This document shows positions 1 through 7,892 of a DNA stretch of 56,434 bases, in pieces. Every line of letters begins with the position of its first letter. Positions within the stretch are counted from its first letter, which is position 1. The DNA comes from Candidatus Altimarinota bacterium (GTDB taxonomy: Bacteria; Cyanobacteriota; Cyanobacteriia; Cyanobacteriales; Microcystaceae): NCBI GenBank assembly GCA_012031035.1, contig JAAUUT010000019.1, positions 1 through 56,434 on the forward strand. The letters run 5' to 3'. The notes below the pieces were generated by a model. That model did not search any database, was not told where the DNA came from, and saw only the letters and a program-made list of their open reading frames with translations. The position numbers and the translations under genes are program-made.

Positions 1-110
1 TGATGGGAGTTTTTAGAAGAACTATTGTCACCGAATTACGGAAAACCATCGATTCTCTCAAAGGATGTTTGGTTGATCTTGCTTTTGATGGGGAACAAGA
101 AAGTAAATAA
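1..110 (+). CDS. C-terminal fragment of an unidentified protein (cut by window start)
   Basis: Frame 3 is open from the window edge to a TAA at 108-110 and encodes about 35 residues, charged and helix-like, ending DGEQESK. An ATG lies at base 3, but a free-standing 35-residue gene is less likely than the tail of a gene entering from the left. Support comes from the strong hairpin directly behind its stop, which would terminate it. The family cannot be recognised from this fragment. Confidence 0.4.
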   Translation, partial: MGVFRRTIVTELRKTIDSLKGCLVDLAFDGEQESK

Positions 111-113
111 TCT

Positions 114-150
114 AAACATATTCGCGATGTTAACTCGCGAATATGTTTTT
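114..150. terminator. Bidirectional rho-independent-type terminator
   Basis: A perfect 14-bp stem (AAACATATTCGCGA, 114-127, with its complement 135-148) closes a 7-base loop. A T-run follows on the plus strand and the matching A-run precedes it, so it can act both ways. It lies between the plus-strand end at 110 and the minus-strand stop at 151, as expected for a shared terminator of convergent genes. Confidence 0.75.
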
Positions 151-816
151 CTATTTTTGCCAAAATGGGATGCTCCCCAGACATTTCTGTTTCCAATGAG
201 AATAAAGTGTTTGATTGTTGAGATTAAATTCCCGTGAAATCTCAGCAATCGTTTGAGGAGTTTCTTGTAAAAGCAAACGAATGGCTAATAATTGACAGTT
301 ACATTGAGAATCTTTTCTTAAATGACAATTAGTAAGGATTTTATCGGGATCTTGTTTAATATATTGCTCGATCGCGCTTCCCTGACGTTGACGTTTAGTT
401 TCCTGTATTCGAGCAATTTTGAGATCGAGTAAGTTAAGGGAAAATTTTGGATCGGGAAGCTTATCAATTGGATCGATCGCATTTCCCTCATCGTTAATCG
501 TTGGATAAATGCGTTTAGAATCATAGCGATCGTCGCTGATATATAAATCTCGAATGCGCCACTTCAAATAAGCATTAATCCACCTCGCCAAACTTTCTTG
601 AATCGAAGACGAATTTGCTTCAAAGCGATCGATATTCTTACTCACCCATTCGAGAGTGCGATTGAATGCTTCTGGATAATCTTGGTGAGATGAAGTATAA
701 ATTCCAGGAAGTTGCGCGATCGCGATTAATAATCGATTGAGTGCTTTCTGTCGTTCTAGAGTAGCATCCGTATGACGACATACCTCTGCAATTAAGTTAC
801 TCAGTTGTTCGTCCAT
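151..816 (-). CDS. Sigma-70-like RNA polymerase sigma factor family protein (putative)
   Basis: The 221-residue protein starts MDEQLSNLIAEVCRH and has a C-terminal helix-turn-helix-like segment, roughly residues 180-215, with TIAEISREFNLNNQTLYSHW resembling a sigma region 4 recognition unit. Cyanobacteria carry a family of short sigma-like proteins with the same start, a helical middle and this C-terminal HTH; I place it there by memory of that layout, not by alignment. The middle contains a WINAYLKWRIRDLY helix. It is transcribed alone, with a shared terminator behind its stop. It could equally be a DNA-binding protein that does not act as a sigma factor. The first ATG in frame is used as start. 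Confidence 0.6.
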   Translation of the reverse strand: MDEQLSNLIAEVCRHTDATLERQKALNRLLIAIAQLPGIYTSSHQDYPEAFNRTLEWVSKNIDRFEANSSSIQESLARWINAYLKWRIRDLYISDDRYDSKRIYPTINDEGNAIDPIDKLPDPKFSLNLLDLKIARIQETKRQRQGSAIEQYIKQDPDKILTNCHLRKDSQCNCQLLAIRLLLQETPQTIAEISREFNLNNQTLYSHWKQKCLGSIPFWQK

Positions 817-1314
817 GCGATCGCTCTCCTCAAAAGGCTGCCTTTGCAGTCTAATGTTATATCGCTACCCAAAAGAAATTTTATGAAATTAATAGACTTC
901 CCGCAAAATATTACCAAGACTATTTTACATTTCTCTGCTTTTCTCTTTGTAATGGTCTACACGCCCTAGAGCGCAACGCTGCTAAATAAGCTTTTGCTCA
1001 GTACTTTGAGCAAAGTATTTTTACTGCCAATTCGCTTTGTCGAAAACACGATCGATTATCTAAACGAGTGAGAAACAGAATTTTTTCCTTTCTCATTTCC
1101 TTAGATAAGGCTTAGGCGTATCTCATTTTAACCGAGCATTATAATAAAAACGAATTACACTATTCCTTATGAAATAGATTTTTATTTTTTAATTTCTATC
1201 CTTAGACAAAAGAAATAAAAAGTGGGACTTGCTAATCTTTAGTATGTCTTTTTAATGATTGGTGACATTTTTTTATCGATCGCGACTTAAAAATGAGCGC
1301 TAATATAAGTAAAT
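817..1314. other. Intergenic region with several hairpins, no gene seen
   Basis: About 500 AT-rich bases without a convincing reading frame. It holds a terminator-like hairpin at 991-1022, a TGAGAAA/TTTCTCA hairpin (1069-1075 with 1089-1095) and a TATAAT box at 1140-1145 without a good -35. The two ends should contain the divergent promoters of the genes at 816 (minus) and 1315 (plus). A small RNA is possible but not demonstrated. Confidence 0.4.
991..1022 (+). terminator. Terminator-like hairpin not attached to any gene
   Basis: TTGCTCA (994-1000) pairs with TGAGCAA (1007-1013) around a 6-base loop, flanked by CTT/AAG, and is followed by the T-rich tail TATTTTT. No reading frame ends just before it on the plus strand, so it may end a short non-coding transcript or be a chance structure. 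Confidence 0.35.
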
Positions 1315-1686
1315 ATGAAAGCTATTAATTCTTTTTTCAGAAGCTTGGGAATATGTCTATTTTTAATAATATTAATCGCACAAATTTCCTTTTTTGAAGT
1401 GAGAATAAAATCCTTTGACGATCGCGCTATTGTAGTGGCAGTCAATGCTAATGCAGCCGCTCAAAAAGCAGAAAAAGCTTCAGAAAAAGTACGTCAAGAA
1501 GATTCTATTAAAACAAAATTTGGCGAAACTGAAGAGGGCGATCGCCTTATAGACAAAGCAAGAGAGACAGCTCAAGAAAAACTTAAAGGTTTAGCCGAAA
1601 AATCGAAAACCAAACGAGATTTAGAATCCTTGCCTCCCCAAGAACAAAACTTTTTAGAAAATCTTCATGGCAACTCCAATGAATAA
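1315..1686 (+). CDS. Small exported or membrane-anchored hypothetical protein
   Basis: This is a 123-residue protein of unknown function. A hydrophobic stretch at about residues 9-30 (FRSLGICLFLIILIAQISFF) looks like a signal peptide or N-terminal anchor. The rest is very hydrophilic, rich in Lys, Glu and Ala (AAAQKAEKASEKVRQEDS), predicted helical, and resembles in composition the small stress-related extracytoplasmic proteins of cyanobacteria. Its end overlaps the start of the next gene, which argues for translational coupling and co-transcription with the coiled-coil protein and the HdeD-like protein that follow. No catalytic motif is visible. Confidence 0.6.
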   Translation: MKAINSFFRSLGICLFLIILIAQISFFEVRIKSFDDRAIVVAVNANAAAQKAEKASEKVRQEDSIKTKFGETEEGDRLIDKARETAQEKLKGLAEKSKTKRDLESLPPQEQNFLENLHGNSNE

Positions 1687-2080
1687 CGAACAAGACAAGC
1701 AACTTCAAACAACGCTAGAAAATTTAGCACTAATTTTAAAATTATGGATTCCAGTGCTTACAGAAATCAAAAAGATGAACCAAACGCTAGAAAAATTACC
1801 AGATAATTTCTCGCTTTTACAACGTCAAATTAATAAGCTTAGTCAAGCTAATACTTATATAAAAAAGAACCCGCTTCCTCCAGAACATCTCGAACAAATT
1901 CGTCAGTTGCAGGGATTTGAACTAAAATTACAAGCCTTAACCAATAATTTAGATTGTGAACTTCCTCAGCTAGTAAAACTAGAAAAACAAATCGGAAATC
2001 TTATTGCTCTTAGAGAAAGAGTAGAAGCCCTACAAGAGCAATGCCAAATTAATCAAGCGAAATATGTGAAAAAACGGTAA
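1667..2080 (+). CDS. Hypothetical coiled-coil protein
   Basis: Up to 137 residues and almost wholly helical, with heptad-like spacing of Leu/Ile (LQTTLENLALILKLWIPVLT, then LVKLEKQIGNLIALRERVEA). No signal peptide or membrane segment is seen. Two starts are possible: ATG at 1667 (MATPMNNEQ) or ATG at 1679 (MNNEQ). Either overlaps the upstream stop at 1684-1686, the later one by 8 bases. The family is not recognised. Its placement between an exported helical protein and an HdeD-like membrane protein suggests a shared, possibly envelope-related, task, but this is inference from context only. Confidence 0.6.
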   Translation: MATPMNNEQDKQLQTTLENLALILKLWIPVLTEIKKMNQTLEKLPDNFSLLQRQINKLSQANTYIKKNPLPPEHLEQIRQLQGFELKLQALTNNLDCELPQLVKLEKQIGNLIALRERVEALQEQCQINQAKYVKKR

Positions 2081-2165
2081 TAAATTTTTAGGAATTCATG
2101 GCGTAAATCAATCGAATCAATCTCTAATTATTAGCTTTTTAAAAAATTAAATTATAGGAGTTAAC

Positions 2166-2738
2166 ATGACAACAAACTTTTCTACCAACACAAACAAAGA
2201 AAATAAAAATTCACTTTGGATTGGCATTCTTTTAATTGGTTTAGGAATCCTCGGTATTATTGCCCCTAACATTTCAACAATTGTCGTTGAAAGTTGGATT
2301 GCCATACTTCTAAGTTCGGCAGGATTTGCCAAGCTAGTCTATGCGTTTCAAACTCGCGAACAAGACGGTTTCATCTGGAAGTTATTGTTAAGTATTCTTT
2401 ATATTGCTACGGGTGTAATGCTTTTTTTCAATCCCTTAACGGGTATCGTGACGCTTACCTTGTTACTCGGTAGCTTTTTACTGACAGAGGGAATATTCGA
2501 GCTAATTTTAGCATTTAGACTGCGCAAACAAGCTAATTGGACGTGGGCGTTAGGAAATGCGATCGTAACCCTATCTTTAGCCGCGATAGTTTTGTTGGAA
2601 TGGCCTTTTAATGCTCCCTGGCTACTGGGTACGATTGTTGGCGCTAGCGTCGTAGTAACGGGTATTTCTCGAATTATGCTCTCTCTAAATGGAGATTATC
2701 GCCTCAATAGCCCAGATGGCACGATAAGCGAAACTTAA
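2166..2738 (+). CDS. HdeD/DUF308 family integral membrane protein
   Basis: The 190-residue protein has about six hydrophobic segments in pairs (GILLIGLGILGIIAPN, SWIAILLSSAGFAKLVYAF, LLLSILYIATGVMLFFNPL, LTLLLGSFLLTEGIFELILA, ALGNAIVTLSLAAIVLL, then LGTIVGASVVVTGISRIML). The repeated G-x-x-x-LxxP pattern and the GxFLLxEGIFE segment are typical of the DUF308/HdeD acid-resistance family, whose molecular role is poorly known. The start is supported by AGGAG at 2156-2160 upstream of the ATG. It is the third gene of a short plus-strand run and is followed by a terminator-like hairpin. Confidence 0.8.
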   Translation: MTTNFSTNTNKENKNSLWIGILLIGLGILGIIAPNISTIVVESWIAILLSSAGFAKLVYAFQTREQDGFIWKLLLSILYIATGVMLFFNPLTGIVTLTLLLGSFLLTEGIFELILAFRLRKQANWTWALGNAIVTLSLAAIVLLEWPFNAPWLLGTIVGASVVVTGISRIMLSLNGDYRLNSPDGTISET

Positions 2739-2757
2739 ATTTTGATTTAAGTATTGA

Positions 2758-2795
2758 GTTAATTTTGTCCTAAATAATCATGGGACAAAATTAAC
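2758..2795 (+). terminator. Terminator-like hairpin after the HdeD-like gene
   Basis: GTTAATTTTGTCC (2758-2770) pairs perfectly with its complement at 2783-2795, giving a 13-bp stem with a 12-base loop, 19 bases after the stop codon. No immediate T-run follows; a T7 run appears about 20 bases later. Confidence 0.55.
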
Positions 2796-3037
2796 ATAAA
2801 GTGCAATTTTTTTGCTACAAAAGGAGAGAAACCATTACTAATCCAAGAAGTTGCTAGTTAGAAGTTTTAGCTTTTTCGATCCCCCTTGAACAGTGACCAG
2901 TGAAGTCCCTTGGTAACTGATACCTGATGAAGAGAAGAGCCATAACAAAAATATATATAGCTAGCAACTTGCGTTACTATATAAAATCATTTGGCATGCT
3001 AACTGGCTAAGCATCAGTGAAGTGCCAATAAAGTCGA
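2796..3037. other. Intergenic leader of the FecCD permease gene
   Basis: No reading frame is seen. At 2895-2930 there are degraded pieces of the CAGTGACCAGTGA and TAACTGATA type short repeats found elsewhere in the window. Around 2990-3030, a TTGGCA arm and its complement TGCCAA enclose a TGCT/AGCA hairpin, so the 5' leader may be folded. I see no cobalamin riboswitch core. Confidence 0.35.
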
Positions 3038-4081
3038 TTGGGTTTCGTGAAAACTAGTAATCCTCTCAATTTATCTTCTCGTCAAAAACAACAACCGACA
3101 GGACAACCCTATCGCCTCGGACTGACGATTTTTTTCGTCAGCATTTCTTTGATATTAACCTTTGGTATTTCTCTATCATTAGGAGCCGTTCATCTAAACG
3201 TATCCCAATTGTGGCAAGCACTTTGGCATCAAGGCGATCTCGTCAACCAAACCATTCTTTGGGATTTGCGCTTACCTCGCGTTGTCGCAGCGATCGCGGT
3301 AGGATCTGCACTGGGAACTTCTGGCGCTTTATTGCAAGGAATGTTACGCAACCCACTCGCTGAGCCTTTTTTACTGGGAATCTCAGCCGGAGCGGGTTTA
3401 GTTGTTATTGTGATGGTAACGCTCGGCAGCTTACAAGCCTGGATTCCGTTTGGAGCATGGTTGGGGGCTATTATCACTACTGCGATTGTATACTTTTTAG
3501 CGCGAACTGGCAACGAAATCGCGATCGAACGTCTCATCTTAGGCGGTGTTGCTATCTCCTCGCTTTTTGGAGCCATTCAAACCACATTATTACTGCTAGC
3601 AGAAGAAGGGCGCATCCAAACGGCTCTCAATTGGATTGTAGGCAGCCTCAACGGACGGGGATGGTCGGAAGTGGGAATGGCTAGTCCTTACATTCTTCTG
3701 GCTTTAATTGGTGCTTGTTGGTTGGGACGCTATCTCAACGTTCTCAATTTGGGAGATGAGTTAGCTGTCGGGTTGGGAATTAATTTAGGGCGATCGCGCT
3801 TACTCATCGGCGCAACCGCTACTTTACTCGCTGCTAGCGCGGTTAGCATGGCTGGATTAATCGGTTTTGTCGGTTTGATCGTTCCCCACGGAATGCGCTT
3901 ATTATTGGGAGGAAACGATTATCGTTGGTTGATTCCCCTGTCTGCTGCGGGTGGTGCATTAGTTTTATCCATCGCCGATCTTCTCTCTCGTCTGGGATCT
4001 GTCGAGTTACCCGTCGGTGCGGTGACGGCGTTACTGGGTTCGCCTTTATTTGTTTGGTTGCTGTATCGGCGATCGTTTTAA
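3038..4081 (+). CDS. FecCD-type ABC transporter permease (iron-chelate or cobalamin uptake)
   Basis: The 347-residue protein is of the BtuC/FecCD/FhuB class, the inner-membrane channel of siderophore, heme or cobalamin importers. Conserved blocks are LPRVVAAIAVGSALGTSGAL with QGMLRNPLAEPFLLGIS after TM2, and GLIGFVGLIVPHGMR near the C-terminus, which contacts the ATPase. About ten membrane helices are visible, and the length is normal. The start is TTG 3038 or GTG 3047 (VKTSNPLNL); neither has a strong ribosome site. No binding protein or ATPase gene lies nearby, so partners must be encoded elsewhere and the substrate cannot be assigned. Confidence 0.85.
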   Translation: MGFVKTSNPLNLSSRQKQQPTGQPYRLGLTIFFVSISLILTFGISLSLGAVHLNVSQLWQALWHQGDLVNQTILWDLRLPRVVAAIAVGSALGTSGALLQGMLRNPLAEPFLLGISAGAGLVVIVMVTLGSLQAWIPFGAWLGAIITTAIVYFLARTGNEIAIERLILGGVAISSLFGAIQTTLLLLAEEGRIQTALNWIVGSLNGRGWSEVGMASPYILLALIGACWLGRYLNVLNLGDELAVGLGINLGRSRLLIGATATLLAASAVSMAGLIGFVGLIVPHGMRLLLGGNDYRWLIPLSAAGGALVLSIADLLSRLGSVELPVGAVTALLGSPLFVWLLYRRSF

Positions 4082-4238
4082 CAGCGATCGCCGATCGCGT
4101 GAAGTATTTATCTTTAGGTTCGGTATATTTTAGATCTTACAGAAGTATCAAGCCATAGATAAATAATCCTAAAAAACAGCTATTTCTTCTCCGCTTTTCT
4201 ATGTTTTCATGCGAGTAAAAAAAGCTAATTTACGTTAA

Positions 4239-6065
4239 CTAACTCAACTCATCCCAACTGCGATCGTAATTGTTTAAAAGACCAGTAAAAATACGATCTA
4301 ATTGCGCAGTACAAGACACCGGAGGCGATAAAATTTGTTTGGCATTGATAAAATACCCCTCGATCGCCTTCAAAATAGAAGGCTTATCTTCAGATTCATC
4401 CGAATTAAATTGACCCAAATTAAGAACATTAAGCCAAGTATCAAGACTCAAAGGAAGTTCTTTAACCAAACGAAAAGCCATTGTATTGTTAGAAAAAGAC
4501 TGAGCGTAAGCAGACGACAAAAACGGCTGATACAATTTTGCCTTGGAAGTTAATTGCTCGATAAATGCCAAACTAATGCCGTTTGCCAATTCTCTCATCG
4601 GTTGGGCTTCATTTCCTATAATTTCTCTAACCAAAGTACTTTGTCCGGCTGTACTATTTAAATTACTAATATCGGTTACGCTCATATGAGTAGCACCGAT
4701 CGCAACCAATAAATATTTCTCTCCCGATAACTGTTTAAAAGGTTGCAATTGATGAGAAATCGTTGGCGTAATGCCATCGTCAGAAGAAGACACGATCAAA
4801 GTCGGAATTTTGACATTAGATAAGTTATTGCCAAATAAATTGCCAATAATAGGATTGAAAGCAATTACCTGGGCAACTCTAGCATCTCTAAACTGTCTTT
4901 TCCCATAAGGTAACTCAGCCCCAGCACATTGCAACCAATCGGCAGGCGATCGCTCCAATAGCGTACCTGCTTGACAAAAGTCGCGTAATACCTTTGGATT
5001 GAGTTCTGCGCCAGCTAAAGCCAACGCCGTATAACTGCCAAAAGAATGACCGATTACCGTAACTTGCTGCGTGTTAAATTTGCCTTGTAAAAGTCCCCTG
5101 CGTCGGTTAAAAACTGCCAATCTATCTAATAAAAAACTAATATCTTGAGGGCGATCGATAAATTCTGAAGCAGGTAATAGTCGATTGAAATTCATCCCCA
5201 CTGCCGTCTGTACGAGTGCAGTAATATTGCTACCAGGATGGTCTGGCGCAACAACTGTCAAGCCATGAGAAGCTAAATGATAAGCAAGGTATTTGAGAAA
5301 TCTGCGATCGGCCGCAAATCCATGAGACAAAACTACTAGTGGACCGCGAGTGCGATCGCTATAATAGACATCTACAGGAATGATTCGTTCCCTAATGCGA
5401 TCGCGTAACTGAAATGTCACTATCGATACGGTTTCGTTTCCGCGAGACGCTGGATCGAAATTAAGTGGAAAATTTTTGTTGGTTTCTACCGGGAGATCGC
5501 CTTCTAGTCGAGAACTAATTAATTGATTTTGCCAAGCAGAAGCATTAAGTTGTACGGCAATTTTAGTAACTTCAGCGAGATCGATCCTCAGATTGGCATC
5601 GGGATAAGCGCGGATAAAACTCAAAACATTTAAAACATCTTTTTGATGCAAAGCAGTTTTTAATGTCTGTTTAATCCGTTGTGGACTGCTTCCTGGTAAT
5701 GCTTTACTCAATTGTTCGAGTAACTTTTCTCCATCGGGGGAACTAAATAAATCTGCTAAAAATGGCTCTACTAAAAACGGATCGACGTGTAAGCGTTTGC
5801 CGAGAACTTGTTTAATTTGAGGCGTTAAGAGAAATTCATAAGGCTTGAGATCGGATGGAACCTCTCCCGTTTTAACCAAGTCTTCTAAAGAGTTTATCTC
5901 GATTGACTTCTCAAAAAGTCCCGCACGAAACGTTAATCGTTCGGCGGCTAAAGTCGATGGAGATAACCAACAGCCCAGAGAAATAAAGAGCGTACAGGCA
6001 CTACCTAATAAGGGAAGTGAATTAAATGCACTGCGATCGCTAAGCCAATCGAGCCAAAATTTCAT
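4239..6065 (-). CDS. DUF1400-domain alpha/beta hydrolase, probably exported
   Basis: The 608-residue protein begins with a signal peptide or anchor (about residues 15-40, ending STLAAERL). Residues about 41-170 match the cyanobacterial DUF1400 region (AERLTFRAGLFEKSIEINSL, with SFIRAYPDANLRIDL near its end). The hydrolase core begins near 240, with LSHGFAADRR at 247 as oxyanion loop and the nucleophile elbow GHSFGS at 339-344 (Ser341). Acid and His are plausibly in the SSSDDGI and GATHMS segments. The family resembles dienelactone hydrolase or PAF-acetylhydrolase, but substrates in cyanobacteria are unknown. It is monocistronic, downstream of dusB on the same strand. Confidence 0.85.
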   Translation of the reverse strand: MKFWLDWLSDRSAFNSLPLLGSACTLFISLGCWLSPSTLAAERLTFRAGLFEKSIEINSLEDLVKTGEVPSDLKPYEFLLTPQIKQVLGKRLHVDPFLVEPFLADLFSSPDGEKLLEQLSKALPGSSPQRIKQTLKTALHQKDVLNVLSFIRAYPDANLRIDLAEVTKIAVQLNASAWQNQLISSRLEGDLPVETNKNFPLNFDPASRGNETVSIVTFQLRDRIRERIIPVDVYYSDRTRGPLVVLSHGFAADRRFLKYLAYHLASHGLTVVAPDHPGSNITALVQTAVGMNFNRLLPASEFIDRPQDISFLLDRLAVFNRRRGLLQGKFNTQQVTVIGHSFGSYTALALAGAELNPKVLRDFCQAGTLLERSPADWLQCAGAELPYGKRQFRDARVAQVIAFNPIIGNLFGNNLSNVKIPTLIVSSSDDGITPTISHQLQPFKQLSGEKYLLVAIGATHMSVTDISNLNSTAGQSTLVREIIGNEAQPMRELANGISLAFIEQLTSKAKLYQPFLSSAYAQSFSNNTMAFRLVKELPLSLDTWLNVLNLGQFNSDESEDKPSILKAIEGYFINAKQILSPPVSCTAQLDRIFTGLLNNYDRSWDELS

Positions 6066-6171
6066 GAGTTTGGTTGAATTTCCGAGAATGAAATTAAGCC
6101 CTCATTTTCGATCTCGATGAAAGGGCTATTATTCCTATTGTGCCCAATCAAATTGGTAAAAAAAACATTTG

Positions 6172-7190
6172 TTAATACATTTCCACTTGCAATTCGCTCA
6201 TGGCGCGATCGAGCAATTCGCATCCTTCGGCAACACTTTCAATACGAGAGACTTTATCTCGCAACTCGGACGCGCCCGAAAACTCCTTACAATACCAAGC
6301 AAGATGCTTTCTAGATTGAAGAATGCCTTTTTGTCCCTTATACTCCCATAACAGGCGCAAATGTTCCTTAGCACATTCAAGACGTTCGACGAGGGTAGGA
6401 GTAGGTAGAACATTTCCCGTTTTCAAGAAATAATCGATTTCTCCCACTAAAAAGGATAGCCCAACGTTCCCCGCGAACACATCACCCCATCGGCTTGAGT
6501 TTGTTCTAAACAGCGCACGGCAGATTCCACCGAGAAAATATCGCCATTGGCAATAACCGGAATTGAAAGAACTTCCTTGACTCGTCCAATCCATTCCCAT
6601 CGCGCCGAACCATTGTATCCTTGAGCGCGAGTGCGTCCGTGTAAAGTCAGCATTGCCGCGCCTGCGTCTTCCATGCGTTTCGCAAAATCGAGAATTGTAA
6701 TTTCGCGATCGTCCCAACCCAAACGGGTTTTGACAGTAACGGGAACCTCTACTGCCCGAATCGCTGCTTTAACAATTGCCTCAGCAACTTCCGGTTGGCG
6801 CAACAAAGAAGAACCGCCCCCTTTTTTAGTAATTTTATTGACGGGACAGCCCATATTAATATCGATAGTTTGAGCGCCTTCTGCCACCGCTTTGCAAGCC
6901 GCCTCAGCGATAAAATCGGGGCGACAGTCGAACAATTGAATGCTAATCGGCTGTTCGTTGGGGTCGATTTCCATGATTTTTGGAACGGCTTTGAAATGAT
7001 GAACTTCTGTAGCATTCGCCATTTCTGTATACATCATGGATGTAGGCGCATACCGCCTAACTAACCGCCGAAACACCAAATCGCTCACCCCAGATAGCGG
7101 AGACTGCAACACGCGGCTGTTAACCGCCACCGAACCAATTTTTAGCGGTGCAACAAGTTTTGCTTGCAAGTTGGGGGAAAGAGAAATCAT
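6172..7190 (-). CDS. dusB: tRNA-dihydrouridine synthase DusB (one frameshift)
   Basis: A flavin enzyme reducing uridine to dihydrouridine in tRNA. The N-terminal part (7190-6447) has LQSPLSGVSDLVFRRLVRRY, the FMN-site INMGCPVNKITKKGGGSSLL with its catalytic Cys, and CSRGTLGYPF. The rest continues in another frame with FLVGEIDYFLKTGNVLPTPT to the stop at 6172. The break falls in a run of five A (plus strand, 6449-6453); one more A restores a single 339-residue reading frame, the normal length. I treat it as a sequence error because both sides are perfectly conserved. The gene is transcribed toward the DUF1400 hydrolase. The start ATG at 7190 gives MISLSPNLQAKLVAPLKIGS. Confidence 0.85.
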
Positions 7191-7241
7191 TTTTTAAAAG
7201 TATGGTGCGATCGCGATCGCGCTTTTTCAAATCCAAAGATA

Positions 7242-7343
7242 GATTATTTTACAGTAGTATTAGTATTTCTAGCATTGCTAATCGTTGCAGCAATTTTGCG
7301 TACTGTAGACATTCGCAAACAACTCCAAGAGATTGTTGATTAG
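7242..7343 (+). CDS. Possible small single-pass membrane protein, start uncertain
   Basis: The frame ending at TAG 7341-7343 reads DYFTVVLVFLALLIVAAILR followed by TVDIRKQLQEIVD: one clean membrane helix and a charged tail, which looks like a real small protein. No ATG, GTG or TTG precedes it in frame after 7191, so either the start is unusual, a base is missing upstream, or it is chance. It lies in the gap before the next membrane protein on the same strand. Confidence 0.25.
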   Translation, partial: DYFTVVLVFLALLIVAAILRTVDIRKQLQEIVD

Positions 7344-7363
7344 GTGGAGCAGAAGTTTGAAAA

Positions 7364-7765
7364 ATGGAAAATAAACCCTTAAAAATATCGATGAGAATGG
7401 CAACGATTATGGGGATTTTTCTGCCGCTTTCTGAAACAGTAAGACGGTCAAATCAAATACTCGATCCGACTAGATTTTTTAATTGGTTTGACGATTACAT
7501 TCTTGGATCTGTTCTTTTGATAGCTGTCTATTTGGTTAAGAAAAAGATAAATAACGCGATCGCATTTTTAATTGCGGCTTGGGGATTTGTATCGGGCGCT
7601 CTTTTTCTTAGTTTTTTAGGACAATTTGATTATTACAGAACAAATACGGTCGATCCAGGGATATTTTCGACAAGCTTCGTAGCAATAGCAAAAGGGCTTA
7701 TCTTGGCATATATGTTAATCGGTCTTTATATGGCAATAAAATCTAATTTGTACAAAAGGGATTAG
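7364..7765 (+). CDS. Hypothetical membrane protein
   Basis: This 133-residue protein of unknown function has four hydrophobic segments (MATIMGIFLPLSE, DYILGSVLLIAVYLV, AIAFLIAAWGFVSGALFLSF, IAKGLILAYMLIGLYMAI). The short charged N-terminus MENKPLKISMR and the KSNLYKRD tail suggest both ends are cytoplasmic. There is a weak GGTGGAG ribosome site around 7344-7350. Codon use is ordinary for the window. No family is recognised. Confidence 0.55.
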   Translation: MENKPLKISMRMATIMGIFLPLSETVRRSNQILDPTRFFNWFDDYILGSVLLIAVYLVKKKINNAIAFLIAAWGFVSGALFLSFLGQFDYYRTNTVDPGIFSTSFVAIAKGLILAYMLIGLYMAIKSNLYKRD

Positions 7766-7892
7766 GGATTGGTGAAATGGGAAAGGGAAAGGGGTAAACT
7801 TTTATGTATTTTTCTCCTTGTCTCCCTTATTTCATACTTCCGACTTTCGACTTACGTCCTTCAAACGGGCTACGCTAACGAATGGGCGACTT

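Noticed and set aside
2820-3040. Cobalamin riboswitch before the FecCD permease
   Set aside because: No B12-box or the conserved core pieces were found; only a simple hairpin is present.
3229-3576. Long minus-strand frame opposite the FecCD permease gene
   Set aside because: It is a shadow of the permease coding strand: biased composition, no homologous pattern and no ribosome site.
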